DNA of 35,406 nt from NCBI GenBank assembly GCA_028693555.1, contig JAQUVD010000039.1:1-35406 (forward strand), written 5' to 3'. This stretch comes from Hespellia sp. (GTDB taxonomy: Bacteria > Bacillota > Clostridia > Lachnospirales > Lachnospiraceae). The position numbers and the translations under genes are program-made. The notes beneath the pieces were generated by a model, which worked only from the letters and a program-made list of their open reading frames with translations, did not search any database and had not been told where the DNA came from. Within the stretch, counting starts at the first letter, position 1. Every line of letters starts with the position of its first letter. This document shows, in pieces, positions 24,440 through 33,080 of this stretch.

Positions 24440-25327
24440 TTAACTACAGCATTTTTCAACCATATAGCCTTCACGCACTCCGCCTGCTGACAACTGGATT
24501 TTCTTACATTTGCAATATTGATTGATTTCGTCAATCACAATCATTCCGGGAATAATCGTATGTATTCGGTCCGGGACAATCTTTAAAATCCTCTTCATGC
24601 CTGTCTTCTCATCTCCAACAATTGTTTGCAGGAGTTCTGTAATCTTGTCACTCTCCATGATTGTGTTATCCGATTCACAGTCATAATAATCATTATAAAG
24701 TTTCATGCATGCCCGATTCGTTCCACCGACACCTAAGATTATCTTTTGTTTACCAATCTTGAGCTTGTCCAGATGCTTTCGCACAAATGCACGGATATCC
24801 TCCTCTTCCTCCTCGGTCGGGAATAAACCATCCACAAATTTTGAAAAACAATTCAGGGAGCCTACCGGTATGGAATTTGCATCTTCCACGCGGTGGTCGT
24901 CAAAGCAGACCAGTTCTGTACTTCCACCGCCGATATCTACGACCAGCCCCGACTCAGAATCGCAGCAATAGGTTGCTCCCTGAAAATCATACATTGCTTC
25001 CTGTTTGCCGGACAGAATCTCCACTTCAATTCCTGTCTTGTCAAAAATTTCCTTTACAACCTTCTCTGTGTTGTCAACATTTCGGATAGAAGCGGTCGCA
25101 ATCACATAAAGCTTATCCAGTCCCACACACATGATCAGTTTCTTAAAATCTTCCAGGGTATCGATGGCCCGCTTAATGCCCTTCTTGGAAAGGCAGTTAT
25201 CATCGTCTACATAACCTGCAAGTCCTGCCATATTCTTTTTATGAAAAGTTGGGATTAATTCTTTCTCCACAACTCGATAACACGATAAACGCATCGTGTT
25301 TGATCCAATATCAATAATTCCGTACAT
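24440..25327 (-). CDS. Ppx/GppA-family phosphatase
   Basis: Exopolyphosphatase or (p)ppGpp-type phosphohydrolase of the actin-like ATPase fold, 295 residues, about the size of the short Firmicutes form without the HD domain. Motifs: DIGSNTMRL at the N-terminus (phosphate 1), TASIRN, VVDIGGGSTEL (phosphate 2) and GVGGTNRA. The start follows a TGAGGA site and a good promoter. It is the first gene of the operon. Polyphosphate versus ppGpp preference is not readable from the sequence. Confidence 0.87.
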   Translation of the reverse strand: MYGIIDIGSNTMRLSCYRVVEKELIPTFHKKNMAGLAGYVDDDNCLSKKGIKRAIDTLEDFKKLIMCVGLDKLYVIATASIRNVDNTEKVVKEIFDKTGIEVEILSGKQEAMYDFQGATYCCDSESGLVVDIGGGSTELVCFDDHRVEDANSIPVGSLNCFSKFVDGLFPTEEEEEDIRAFVRKHLDKLKIGKQKIILGVGGTNRACMKLYNDYYDCESDNTIMESDKITELLQTIVGDEKTGMKRILKIVPDRIHTIIPGMIVIDEINQYCKCKKIQLSAGGVREGYMVEKCCS

Positions 25328-25366
25328 GACTTTTCCTCATTTCTACTTAAATTTACTTACTTTTCT

Positions 25367-25395
25367 ATTCTACATGAGTGCAGGAAATATTTCAA
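25367..25395 (-). promoter_or_regulatory. Promoter of the ppx-esterase-acyltransferase operon
   Basis: Minus strand TTGAAA (25390-25395), 17-base spacer, TAGAAT (25367-25372), about 40 bases before the phosphatase start. Confidence 0.6.
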
Positions 25396-25430
25396 CAAAA
25401 CACTTTTTAATTCTTTCCGAAATCACATAA

Positions 25431-25474
25431 AAAAGGTCTTCCGATTTATTTACTTCCAAATCAGATGACCTTTT
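25431..25474 (-). terminator. Terminator after the phosphonate importer genes
   Basis: AAAAGGTC (25431-25438) pairs with GACCTTTT (25467-25474), extended by GATTT/AAATC after small mismatches. On the minus strand it is followed by a T-run. It ends the transcript of the importer and isolates the ppx promoter. Confidence 0.8.
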
Positions 25475-25496
25475 AATGAATTTCTTTCAAAATCAT

Positions 25497-27203
25497 TTAC
25501 TTTTTCTTATTTGAGCGTCCTCTTATCGCCTCGTACACCAGACGGACGAATAAATTAATGAACAGAAGCAGCATACACATCGCAACTGCCGGAGCCGTCT
25601 GACCCGCTCCTTCCATGCTTACAATAATTACGGACGCAATCGGAGCAGTTGGCGAAGCCAAGAACACCACCGCTGATACCGTCACTAATGAATTCACAAA
25701 AAAGTACACCCACATCTCACAAATTGCCGGAAGGCAGAGCGGCAAAGTCACCTTGCCCAAGGTTCTGTAAAATGGTACTGCAAGTGATTCCGACACGGTC
25801 TCGAATTCTTTATCCAACCGTTTTAACGATGTTGTCGCGGTAGAGAACGGAACCGAGTAAAAATGAATCATATTTGCCAGTATCAGAATCCAGATTGTCC
25901 CATACATCCCATGAAACGGATTCTGAAGTGCATATCCATCCATAAATGGGATATTGAACTGAGATGCATTAAAAAACATAATAAAACTAAGCCCGATAAC
26001 CGTTCCCGGAATTGCCAGCGGCGTAATCGAAAGGAAATACGCAATCCTTCTGCTCGTCTTAAACTTCTGGTTTTTTTCAATCATATAGGCACCCACAAAT
26101 GTCACAATTGTGCCCAGCACTGCAGTGATCAGTGAAATCAAAATGGAATTTTTAAACGCTGTAAATCCGCTTCCGGAAGCAATCTTCGTCAAATCATAAT
26201 TTGAAATTGTAAATGTCAGATTGTATGGCCAGAGTTTGATTAATGAAGCAAATAGTGCCACAGCAAAAAATATTACCATTACCAGTGTAATACAGATACA
26301 AAATGCGGTAGCCAGAGCATCGCTCTTCTTATCCGGCTTAATCTGATACGGCACTGATTTTGAATTGATTGCCGCACTCTGTTTCTGGTTTGTGATCCGA
26401 TCCACAACAAAGGATAGCACCGCTGGGAAAAGGAGAATAATTCCGACCACAGCTCCCATATTAAAATTCTGCTGCCCGACCACCTGCTTATACACGTCCG
26501 TCGCGAGCACATTATAGTTGCCACCGACAACCGAAGGCGCACCAAAATCAGTAAAGCTATATGTAAATGCCACAAAAAGCGCACTGATCAGCCCATATTT
26601 TACATTTGGAATCGTAATTGTCAGCATCTTTCTCAAGGTGGAAGTTCCCATTGTGTCCGCTGCTTCATACAACCGGTTATCCGCTGCAGAAAATGCGACC
26701 ATCAATATTGTAGTTGCCACCGGAAAGCAATAGATACTCTCCGCAATAATAATTCCAACCTTTCCATAAAGTGCCACCTTTAATCCAAGTGCCGTAAAAA
26801 TCCCTTTATTTCCAAACAGATAGATCAGGGCAATACCAAGCAGCATCGTTGGTGCAAAAATCGGGATCATACCAATATACTGGAAGAATCCTTTGCACGG
26901 CACATTTTTTCTGGAAAGCGCATAAGAAAAGAAAAATGCCAGTGTGACTGAAATTATCGTAGACATAATTGCAACAAAAAAAGTATGGCTGATGGACTGT
27001 ATTAACGATTTGCTCTGAAAATACTTGATGAATTGTGCGAATCCGACAAAAGCACCATCTTTATTTTGAAACGCTTTTACAAATAATGTGCACAGTGGGC
27101 ATACGAGAAAGACGAGCAGAAACGCAACCACTGCATAGATTGCAATCGCCCTGACAATATCCTCTTTTGTGCATCGCATTATTTTTTGTTTTAATTTTTC
27201 CAT
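25497..27203 (-). CDS. ABC importer fused permease (PhnV/FbpB-like)
   Basis: Inner-membrane channel of a binding-protein-dependent importer. About 568 residues with two BPD_transp_1 permease domains in tandem (about 70-290 and 345-560) and around twelve membrane helices, so one chain supplies both halves. This architecture occurs in iron(III) and 2-aminoethylphosphonate importers. The ATG at 27203 is preferred over the TTG at 27239 because the downstream form begins with the usual basic segment and AAAGGA lies upstream. It follows the ATPase gene. Substrate assignment to a phosphonate rests on the adjacent C-P lyase genes. Confidence 0.85.
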   Translation of the reverse strand: MEKLKQKIMRCTKEDIVRAIAIYAVVAFLLVFLVCPLCTLFVKAFQNKDGAFVGFAQFIKYFQSKSLIQSISHTFFVAIMSTIISVTLAFFFSYALSRKNVPCKGFFQYIGMIPIFAPTMLLGIALIYLFGNKGIFTALGLKVALYGKVGIIIAESIYCFPVATTILMVAFSAADNRLYEAADTMGTSTLRKMLTITIPNVKYGLISALFVAFTYSFTDFGAPSVVGGNYNVLATDVYKQVVGQQNFNMGAVVGIILLFPAVLSFVVDRITNQKQSAAINSKSVPYQIKPDKKSDALATAFCICITLVMVIFFAVALFASLIKLWPYNLTFTISNYDLTKIASGSGFTAFKNSILISLITAVLGTIVTFVGAYMIEKNQKFKTSRRIAYFLSITPLAIPGTVIGLSFIMFFNASQFNIPFMDGYALQNPFHGMYGTIWILILANMIHFYSVPFSTATTSLKRLDKEFETVSESLAVPFYRTLGKVTLPLCLPAICEMWVYFFVNSLVTVSAVVFLASPTAPIASVIIVSMEGAGQTAPAVAMCMLLLFINLFVRLVYEAIRGRSNKKK

Positions 27204-27265
27204 TTTACTCTTATTTCCTTTCCAAGGCAAAGCCAGCAATAATGCAGAGAATGATACATCCGCCT

Positions 27266-28288
27266 CTAAGCTGTCTTAAATCCAAGCAATTCTTCTCTTG
27301 GCAGGTTCACATAAACCACCTCTCCGATTCGAAACTGCATTGTTTTTACCATACGGAAAGGCACATCTACCAGCAAAATCATATCTCCCTGAACCCCATG
27401 GCTGACACACACGGTGATCCGATCGTAAAAACCACGAAATTCAATCTCTTTAATCTGAGCCCGCAGCGATGCTTCCTTTTCCGTTCTGCTGAGTTCAATT
27501 TTTTCCGGACGGATTGCTGCCCGTTCCTGCTCGCACAGACCGTATAACTTACATTTTTCTTTATCAATAAAATTAATGGAACCTATAAAATCCGCTACAA
27601 ATGGATTCTCCGGATGCTCGTAAATCTCTTCCGGGGTCCCTTCCTGCATCACGACGGATTTATTCATCACAATAATACGATCTGCCATCGTCAGGGCTTC
27701 ATCCTGATCATGGGTAACCATAATCGTTGTCAGTCCCAGCTCCTTCTGAATTCTGCAGATTTCTTTGCGAAGAGAAATTCGCACTTTGGCATCCAGTGCC
27801 GAAAGCGGTTCATCTAACAACAGAAAATCCGGCTCTGTCGCGAGTGCTCTTGCGAGCGCTACACGCTGCTGCTCTCCTCCGGACAACTGCGACGGGAGTC
27901 TTTTTTTTGCACTGTCGAGTTTAATCATGTGAAAGAGTCTGTCTACCCGTGCCTCAATATCCTGATTTCTCATCTTCTTGTTGCGAAGACCATATGCAAC
28001 ATTCTCATAAGCAGTCAGGTTCGGAAACAATGCATAGGACTGAAACATGATTCCAAAGTTTCTTCTCGCAGGCGGAAGATTTGTCACATTACGGTCATTG
28101 ATATAAATGCTTCCTTCATTTGGCTTATCTAACCCTGCAATCAACCTCAATAATGTCGATTTTCCACATCCGGATGGACCAAGCAGGCAGACAAATTCGC
28201 CTGCCTGAATGTCCAAACTCACATTATTGAGTGCTATGTTTTTTTCAAATACTTTCGAGACATTACTGATTCTCAAATTCACACTCAT
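27266..28288 (-). CDS. ABC importer ATPase (PhnT/FbpC-like)
   Basis: ATP-hydrolysing subunit, 340 residues. Walker A GPSGCGKST (about 38-46), Q-loop FQSYALFPN, signature LSGGEQQRVALARALA, Walker B LLLDEPLSALD and the switch His in VTHDQDEA are all intact. A C-terminal TOBE-like domain (about 240-340) may sense substrate or regulators. AGGAG lies 9 bases upstream of the ATG. The gap to the binding-protein gene is 12 bases. Confidence 0.88.
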   Translation of the reverse strand: MSVNLRISNVSKVFEKNIALNNVSLDIQAGEFVCLLGPSGCGKSTLLRLIAGLDKPNEGSIYINDRNVTNLPPARRNFGIMFQSYALFPNLTAYENVAYGLRNKKMRNQDIEARVDRLFHMIKLDSAKKRLPSQLSGGEQQRVALARALATEPDFLLLDEPLSALDAKVRISLRKEICRIQKELGLTTIMVTHDQDEALTMADRIIVMNKSVVMQEGTPEEIYEHPENPFVADFIGSINFIDKEKCKLYGLCEQERAAIRPEKIELSRTEKEASLRAQIKEIEFRGFYDRITVCVSHGVQGDMILLVDVPFRMVKTMQFRIGEVVYVNLPREELLGFKTA

Positions 28289-28300
28289 ATCGTCTTACTC

Positions 28301-29383
28301 CTATTCCTGCTCTGCGCTCTTCGCATCATAGCGCTCTGTCCATGTTTCCAGTATCGATTCTCTGTTCTGCGCTGCCTTTGCAAAATCCATATCCGGAATC
28401 AACTGGTCAATCGGGTTCTTTGCGTATCCCTCTGGAATGTTGTCACCCACACCTGTTGCAACGATTGGGTAGTTTGTTGCATATTTTTTCATAATGTTAT
28501 CTGAAATCGCCCAATCTAAAAATTTCTTAGCAATTTCCTTCTGGTTATCCTTTTTGATCAGTGCATTTGCTTCCAAATCCCAGCCAGAGCCTTCTTTCGG
28601 GAATACAGCCTCACAGATGTCACTTCCTACTTCCTCGGCAGACTGAATGCAGCGGTAGCCAAAGGAAACACCGATTCCATATTCACCTGCTGCAGTTGCC
28701 TTTGCCGGCTGTGAACCGGAATGCATATAAACTGCTACATTTTCATGGAGCTTATCCAGATAATTCCAGCCCTCTTCATCGCCGTACAAATTTAAAATTC
28801 CGTTAACAGTTAACAGACCGGTTCCGGAAGATGCCGGATTCGACATTGCAATCAGTCCCTTATATTTTGGATCTAATAAATCTTCGTAAGATGTAGGAAC
28901 CGTGTCAATTCCGTTTGATTTCAACACCTCTTTGTTTACAATAAACGCTGTTTCCCATGCATCAATACCAACCCATGTCGGCACCTCTGCGTCATCCTTG
29001 AATTCTGGAAGAATTCTGTCTACACCTTCTGGTGCATAAGCATCAAGCATTCCCTCCTGCGCAAGAACCAGAAGACTTGTTGCTGACAGTCCCCACACAA
29101 CATCCACTACCGGGTTTTCCTTCTCCGCTAAAAGCTTTGATGTAATGACTCCTGTCGATTCCCTTGTCACATTTACCGTCACATCCGGATTCTGCTCCTT
29201 GAACTCAGTCAGATAATCTGCTACCTGCTCGTCCTCCAATGCTGTATATACATTGAGTACATTCTCGTCACTGTCTGCCACTGTCGTCGTGCTGTCTGCC
29301 TGTCCTTCTGCCTTTGTAACACACCCTGTTAATGCTGTCACTGCCAACATTGCTGCCATCGCCAATACCACAATTCTTTTCAT
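28301..29383 (-). CDS. ABC importer substrate-binding lipoprotein (PhnS-like)
   Basis: Captures substrate outside the membrane. 360 residues with a lipoprotein signal peptide and lipobox LTGC (Cys21), an acidic Thr/Ser-rich linker, then a two-lobed type II binding fold (NVYTALEDEQVADYL start). The family includes iron(III) and putative 2-aminoethylphosphonate binders; the iron-binding tyrosine pair is not obvious, and the phosphonate context favours the latter. GGAGG precedes the ATG by 6 bases. A PhoP-box-like array lies just upstream. Confidence 0.85.
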   Translation of the reverse strand: MKRIVVLAMAAMLAVTALTGCVTKAEGQADSTTTVADSDENVLNVYTALEDEQVADYLTEFKEQNPDVTVNVTRESTGVITSKLLAEKENPVVDVVWGLSATSLLVLAQEGMLDAYAPEGVDRILPEFKDDAEVPTWVGIDAWETAFIVNKEVLKSNGIDTVPTSYEDLLDPKYKGLIAMSNPASSGTGLLTVNGILNLYGDEEGWNYLDKLHENVAVYMHSGSQPAKATAAGEYGIGVSFGYRCIQSAEEVGSDICEAVFPKEGSGWDLEANALIKKDNQKEIAKKFLDWAISDNIMKKYATNYPIVATGVGDNIPEGYAKNPIDQLIPDMDFAKAAQNRESILETWTERYDAKSAEQE

Positions 29384-29447
29384 AATGAACCTCCATAATT
29401 GAATTCAGTTTTTACTACTATAATGTATCAGTTTCTCATATAATCTA

Positions 29448-29475
29448 TGTTGTCTTTTTGTTGAATCTGTGTAAA
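29448..29475 (-). promoter_or_regulatory. PhoP-box-like direct repeats upstream of the phosphonate importer
   Basis: On the minus strand TTTACA (29470-29475), TCAACA (29459-29464) and ACAACA (29448-29453) recur every 11 bases with 5-base spacers, like the TT(A/T/C)ACA repeats of Firmicutes PhoP. A TATAGT at 29417-29422 could be the -10. This would make import phosphate-starvation inducible. Only the pattern is seen. Confidence 0.45.
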
Positions 29476-29516
29476 ATTTCCGCCTAAATATTTTTCAGAC
29501 ACATAGATCTTTCCTC

Positions 29517-30332
29517 TCACAGATTTCGGAAGATCACGCTGCTGCTTTCATGTGCCTGATACTGTCCCAGCTCTGTCTTCGTGTTCTCATATCTTCCATG
29601 AAAATCACTTCCACCCGTCATAAACAGATGATATTTTTTGCATAATTCTTCGATTCTGTCCCTGTCCGACTGCCCGTTAGATGGATGATTCCACTCCATT
29701 CCCGCAAGTCCTGCATCTACCAGCCCCGGAAGTACCGCATAGTTATCCTGCTGCCCCGGATGCGCCAGTACCGCATATCCACCATCTGCTTTAATCGCCC
29801 GGACCGCATCCTCCGCTGCAGGATAGATCATGTCAAAATCACAGGGACCACCGTTTTTGAAAATAGTCCGGTATACCGTTCCAAATATTGCCTCACTTTG
29901 TCCTGTCTTCACCAGATAATCCAGTATATGCTGTTTATAGATGCAGCTCCCGCCAAGTTTCTCGATTTCAGATGTCTCAATCTGATACCCCAGATCTTTC
30001 AGAATTTCGATTTGCCTTCGACAGTTCTCATCCCGCCGTTTTAAGGTTTCTTTTCCAATCGCCTCAATGTGCGCATTTGACTGATATCCATATCCCAGAA
30101 TATGCACTTTCTTTTCATTTACAAAATCGTAAGCGGACATCTCTACGCCGGGAATTGCTGTGATTCCATAGCCTTTTGCCAGATCCACATGCTCCCGTGC
30201 CTGCTGCGTTGTGTCATGATCCGTGAATGCGATATGCGTCAGCCCCCGCTTTAATGCAAGCTCAAGAATTTCCTGCGCATCCATACTACAGTCTGAGACC
30301 GATGTATGAATGTGTAAATCTGCCTCATACAT
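29517..30332 (-). CDS. phnPP: PHP-family phosphoesterase, probable cyclic phosphate dihydrolase
   Basis: Metal-dependent phosphoesterase, 271 residues. PHP motifs: DLHIHTSVSD (H7, H9), FTDHDT, GVEMSA, HILGYG, LAHPG and GGSDFHG, which supply the trinuclear metal site. In Eggerthella lenta a PHP enzyme, PhnPP, opens 5-phosphoribosyl 1,2-cyclic phosphate, the product of PhnJ, and removes phosphate to give ribose 5-phosphate; orthologues occur in other gut Firmicutes. Its start overlaps the phnL stop by one base, so it belongs to the C-P lyase operon. That context makes PhnPP more likely than a generic PHP nuclease/phosphatase. Confidence 0.85.
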   Translation of the reverse strand: MYEADLHIHTSVSDCSMDAQEILELALKRGLTHIAFTDHDTTQQAREHVDLAKGYGITAIPGVEMSAYDFVNEKKVHILGYGYQSNAHIEAIGKETLKRRDENCRRQIEILKDLGYQIETSEIEKLGGSCIYKQHILDYLVKTGQSEAIFGTVYRTIFKNGGPCDFDMIYPAAEDAVRAIKADGGYAVLAHPGQQDNYAVLPGLVDAGLAGMEWNHPSNGQSDRDRIEELCKKYHLFMTGGSDFHGRYENTKTELGQYQAHESSSVIFRNL

Positions 30333-31045
30333 CAGGATACCTCCCGGGATTTTTGAAAACTGCCCTGAGAAATGTTATACACCTGATCGCACAAGCCTTC
30401 CATAAATTCCAGATCATGGAAAATACCAACCATGGATGTCCCTTCTTTTTTCAATTTCATCAGCAGCTCCTTCACTAACAGCTTCGTATTATTATCCAGT
30501 GAAGCGGTAGGCTCGTCCAATAATAAAAGTCTAGGTGCTTTTACCATCGCATGTGCCAGATTCAGACGAAGTTTTTCTCCGCCGGAAAATGTATTTGGAT
30601 AGATATCCCATAGATTTTCATTTAGGCGGAAATAGCGCAGCATCTCCTCTGCCTTGACCACCGACTCCTCATATGAGAATCCGGCATCCAATGCTCCGTC
30701 AATCACATGCTGTTTTGCGGTTGTTCTCGGCATAATTGTCAAAAACTGTGACACATATCCGATTTCCACTTTGCGCAGATGTATGATCTGGCGTTCGTCA
30801 GCTGTCACTAAATCCAGCTTTCCATAAGAGAGGGAATCGTAGACCACACTTCCCTGCGTTGCCAGATAGGTCCGGTAGATACATCGTAATACGGTAGATT
30901 TCCCCGCTCCGGATGTTCCCACAATTCCAATAAATCCTCCTTTGGCTAACGTAAAGGAAATATCCTTGCAGCTTTTAATTTCCCGTCCCTGTTCGTGAAG
31001 GAAAAACTGTTTCGCCAATCCTTGTATTTCTAATATTTGTTCCAT
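30332..31045 (-). CDS. phnL: C-P lyase system ATPase-like protein PhnL
   Basis: ABC-type ATPase that works with PhnI, M and the core complex in making the ribose-1-phosphonate triphosphate intermediate. 237 residues with Walker A GTSGAGKST, signature FSGGEKLRLNLAHAMV and Walker B LLLLDEPTASLD. Lacks the transporter-specific context (no permease adjacent in frame). AGGAGG lies in the end of phnM, 9 bases away. Confidence 0.92.
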   Translation of the reverse strand: MEQILEIQGLAKQFFLHEQGREIKSCKDISFTLAKGGFIGIVGTSGAGKSTVLRCIYRTYLATQGSVVYDSLSYGKLDLVTADERQIIHLRKVEIGYVSQFLTIMPRTTAKQHVIDGALDAGFSYEESVVKAEEMLRYFRLNENLWDIYPNTFSGGEKLRLNLAHAMVKAPRLLLLDEPTASLDNNTKLLVKELLMKLKKEGTSMVGIFHDLEFMEGLCDQVYNISQGSFQKSREVS

Positions 31046-31054
31046 CTTCTCCTC

Positions 31055-32236
31055 CTAATCCGCCTTGCGGTATTGACAGTTCATAATGCATTCCCCATCT
31101 ACAAACACACAGTTAAGCTGTGGATATTCCTCTTCCAGGTTCACGCACAGAAGATCAGCCTTTTTGCCCACCTCTATAGAGCCAAGCTCCCGCTCCATTC
31201 CTACTGCTTTTGCAGGATTCAGTGTGACATACCGAACAGCCTCACTGAGGGGAATTCCTTCCTTTTGGTACAACCAAAAGACCGCCTGCAGAAGTGCCTG
31301 TGGATAATAATCCGATACCAGAACCGTAGCCGCACCTGCTTTCATTGCCTCAAGTGCCGACAGATTTCCCGAATGAGAACCTCCAAGCAGAATATTCGGT
31401 GCCCCAAGTACAGTCTCAAAGCCTTCTTCTGCAGCAGCCTTTGCCACCTCCATGGTGATCGGGAATTCACTGATCGTCACGCCTAATTTCTCATTTACCT
31501 TCAGTTTTTCTACCGTATCATCATCATGGCTTGCAATCTTAATTCCATGTTCCCTTGCGCAGTCTGCCAGCTCCATTAGCTTTTCAAAAGATACCATCTC
31601 TTTTTCAAGCTCCTGTCCGACCAATTCCTGAAATGCTTCCTCCGTCATGTCCCTGCCTTCGTTCGGCTGATGTTTGCGGTATATTTCTAGATTTTTATAC
31701 TGTCCCTGCCCCGGCGTGTGGTCCATAAACGACAGCAGATCCACCATACCCATTTGCAGCATCTCCATGACATCTTCATAGCAGGCTATATTATCAATCT
31801 CGTATCTTAGGTGATATCTGTGTCGAATCAGCCTCGGCTCATGACGGTAGCTTCCCACTAGACCCGCCAGCTTCTTTACCTGTGGTGCCTGCCGGATTTC
31901 CTTCACATCCCATGCCCCTTCACGGTACATGGAAATGGAATGAAACATCGTGGTAATCCCACAGCTCATCAGAACACGCTCGGCTTCGCGCAGTCCCGTG
32001 GCAAAATCCATAACTGCCGTGCTCCTCGGCTGAATAAAGGATTCAATCATGTCAGAATGGATATCGATGATTCCGGGCATAATATATGCGCCCCCGACAT
32101 CGATCTCTTCTGCTGTAGGATTTCTGTCCTCCTGCGGTGTAATCCCTACAATCCTGCCGTTTTCTATCACAAGCTCGCAGTTCTCCAGAACCTGATTTTC
32201 CAGAACAATTTTTCCGTTTTTTAAAATCTTTCGCAT
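31055..32236 (-). CDS. phnM: Alpha-D-ribose 1-methylphosphonate 5-triphosphate diphosphatase
   Basis: Amidohydrolase-superfamily enzyme that removes pyrophosphate from the ribose 1-phosphonate triphosphate to yield the PhnJ substrate. About 393 residues with metal-site motifs DIHSDMIESF and KIASHDDDTVE and the C-terminal GKKADLLCV strand. The start at 32236 has GGGGGA just upstream; the longer frame to 32299 overlaps phnK and is not supported. Confidence 0.93.
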   Translation of the reverse strand: MRKILKNGKIVLENQVLENCELVIENGRIVGITPQEDRNPTAEEIDVGGAYIMPGIIDIHSDMIESFIQPRSTAVMDFATGLREAERVLMSCGITTMFHSISMYREGAWDVKEIRQAPQVKKLAGLVGSYRHEPRLIRHRYHLRYEIDNIACYEDVMEMLQMGMVDLLSFMDHTPGQGQYKNLEIYRKHQPNEGRDMTEEAFQELVGQELEKEMVSFEKLMELADCAREHGIKIASHDDDTVEKLKVNEKLGVTISEFPITMEVAKAAAEEGFETVLGAPNILLGGSHSGNLSALEAMKAGAATVLVSDYYPQALLQAVFWLYQKEGIPLSEAVRYVTLNPAKAVGMERELGSIEVGKKADLLCVNLEEEYPQLNCVFVDGECIMNCQYRKAD

Positions 32237-32249
32237 CAAATGTTTCCCC

Positions 32250-33080
32250 CTATAGTAGTGAATGTACCAGCTGCTGTGTGTACGGCATCTGCGGATCATC
32301 CAGAATCTGATCCGTCAGACCCTGCTCAATAATCTTTCCGTCCAGCATCACAATGGTTCTGTCCGCCAGCATGCGGATAACCGCCAGATCATGGGAAACC
32401 AGCATAATGGAAATGTGAAATTCCTGTCGGATTTTGCGGATAAGCTCCAGTACCTTTGCCTGAACCGATAAATCCAGGCCAGTTGTCACCTCATCTAAAA
32501 GTAAGATTGCCGGATTGTTTGCGAGTGCCTTGGAAATCTGGACTCTTTGCTGCATTCCTCCACTGAAGTTTTTCGGAGGTTCTTTCTTTCTGGACTGAAG
32601 GATTTCCACTGCATCCAAAAGCTCTACCACACGCTCATTCATTCCATCGTAGCTGCGGTGTCCCGCCGCAATTAACTTTTCTGCGATATTCCCCGCGCCG
32701 GAATAATCCATTCGCAGACCCAGCATCGGATTTTGATATACCATTCCCATAATGTGGTTTTTAATATATTTTTTCTGCTGCAGACTCTGGGCGAATATAT
32801 CAGATTTTCCATCCTCAAAATTCTTCAGATACCCTTCTCCCTCTGTAATATCAAAATCAAAATACAAGCTTTTCATCAATGTCGATTTTCCCGAGCCGGA
32901 TTCCCCTACAATCCCAAGAATCTCGCCTTCGTACAACGAGACGTTGACATCATTACACGCCCATACCGTTTTACAATGAGGACAGGTATTCTTATCCAGC
33001 TCCCCTCCATTGCGGCAGTACTCACATGTTTTTCCATAGCGTACTGTCAGGTGATTAATATTTAATACTGGATTTTCCAT
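32250..33080 (-). CDS. phnK: C-P lyase system ATPase PhnK with zinc-ribbon insertion
   Basis: ABC-type ATPase that binds the PhnGHIJ core through PhnJ. 276 residues with Walker A GESGSGKST (59-67), signature FSGGMQQRVQISKAL and Walker B LLLDEVTTGLD (Val replaces the usual Pro after Glu). Compared with E. coli PhnK there is an extra segment near residues 17-42 with two CXXC pairs (C19/C22 and C33/C36), likely a zinc ribbon. Its start overlaps the phnJ stop codon. Confidence 0.92.
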   Translation of the reverse strand: MENPVLNINHLTVRYGKTCEYCRNGGELDKNTCPHCKTVWACNDVNVSLYEGEILGIVGESGSGKSTLMKSLYFDFDITEGEGYLKNFEDGKSDIFAQSLQQKKYIKNHIMGMVYQNPMLGLRMDYSGAGNIAEKLIAAGHRSYDGMNERVVELLDAVEILQSRKKEPPKNFSGGMQQRVQISKALANNPAILLLDEVTTGLDLSVQAKVLELIRKIRQEFHISIMLVSHDLAVIRMLADRTIVMLDGKIIEQGLTDQILDDPQMPYTQQLVHSLL

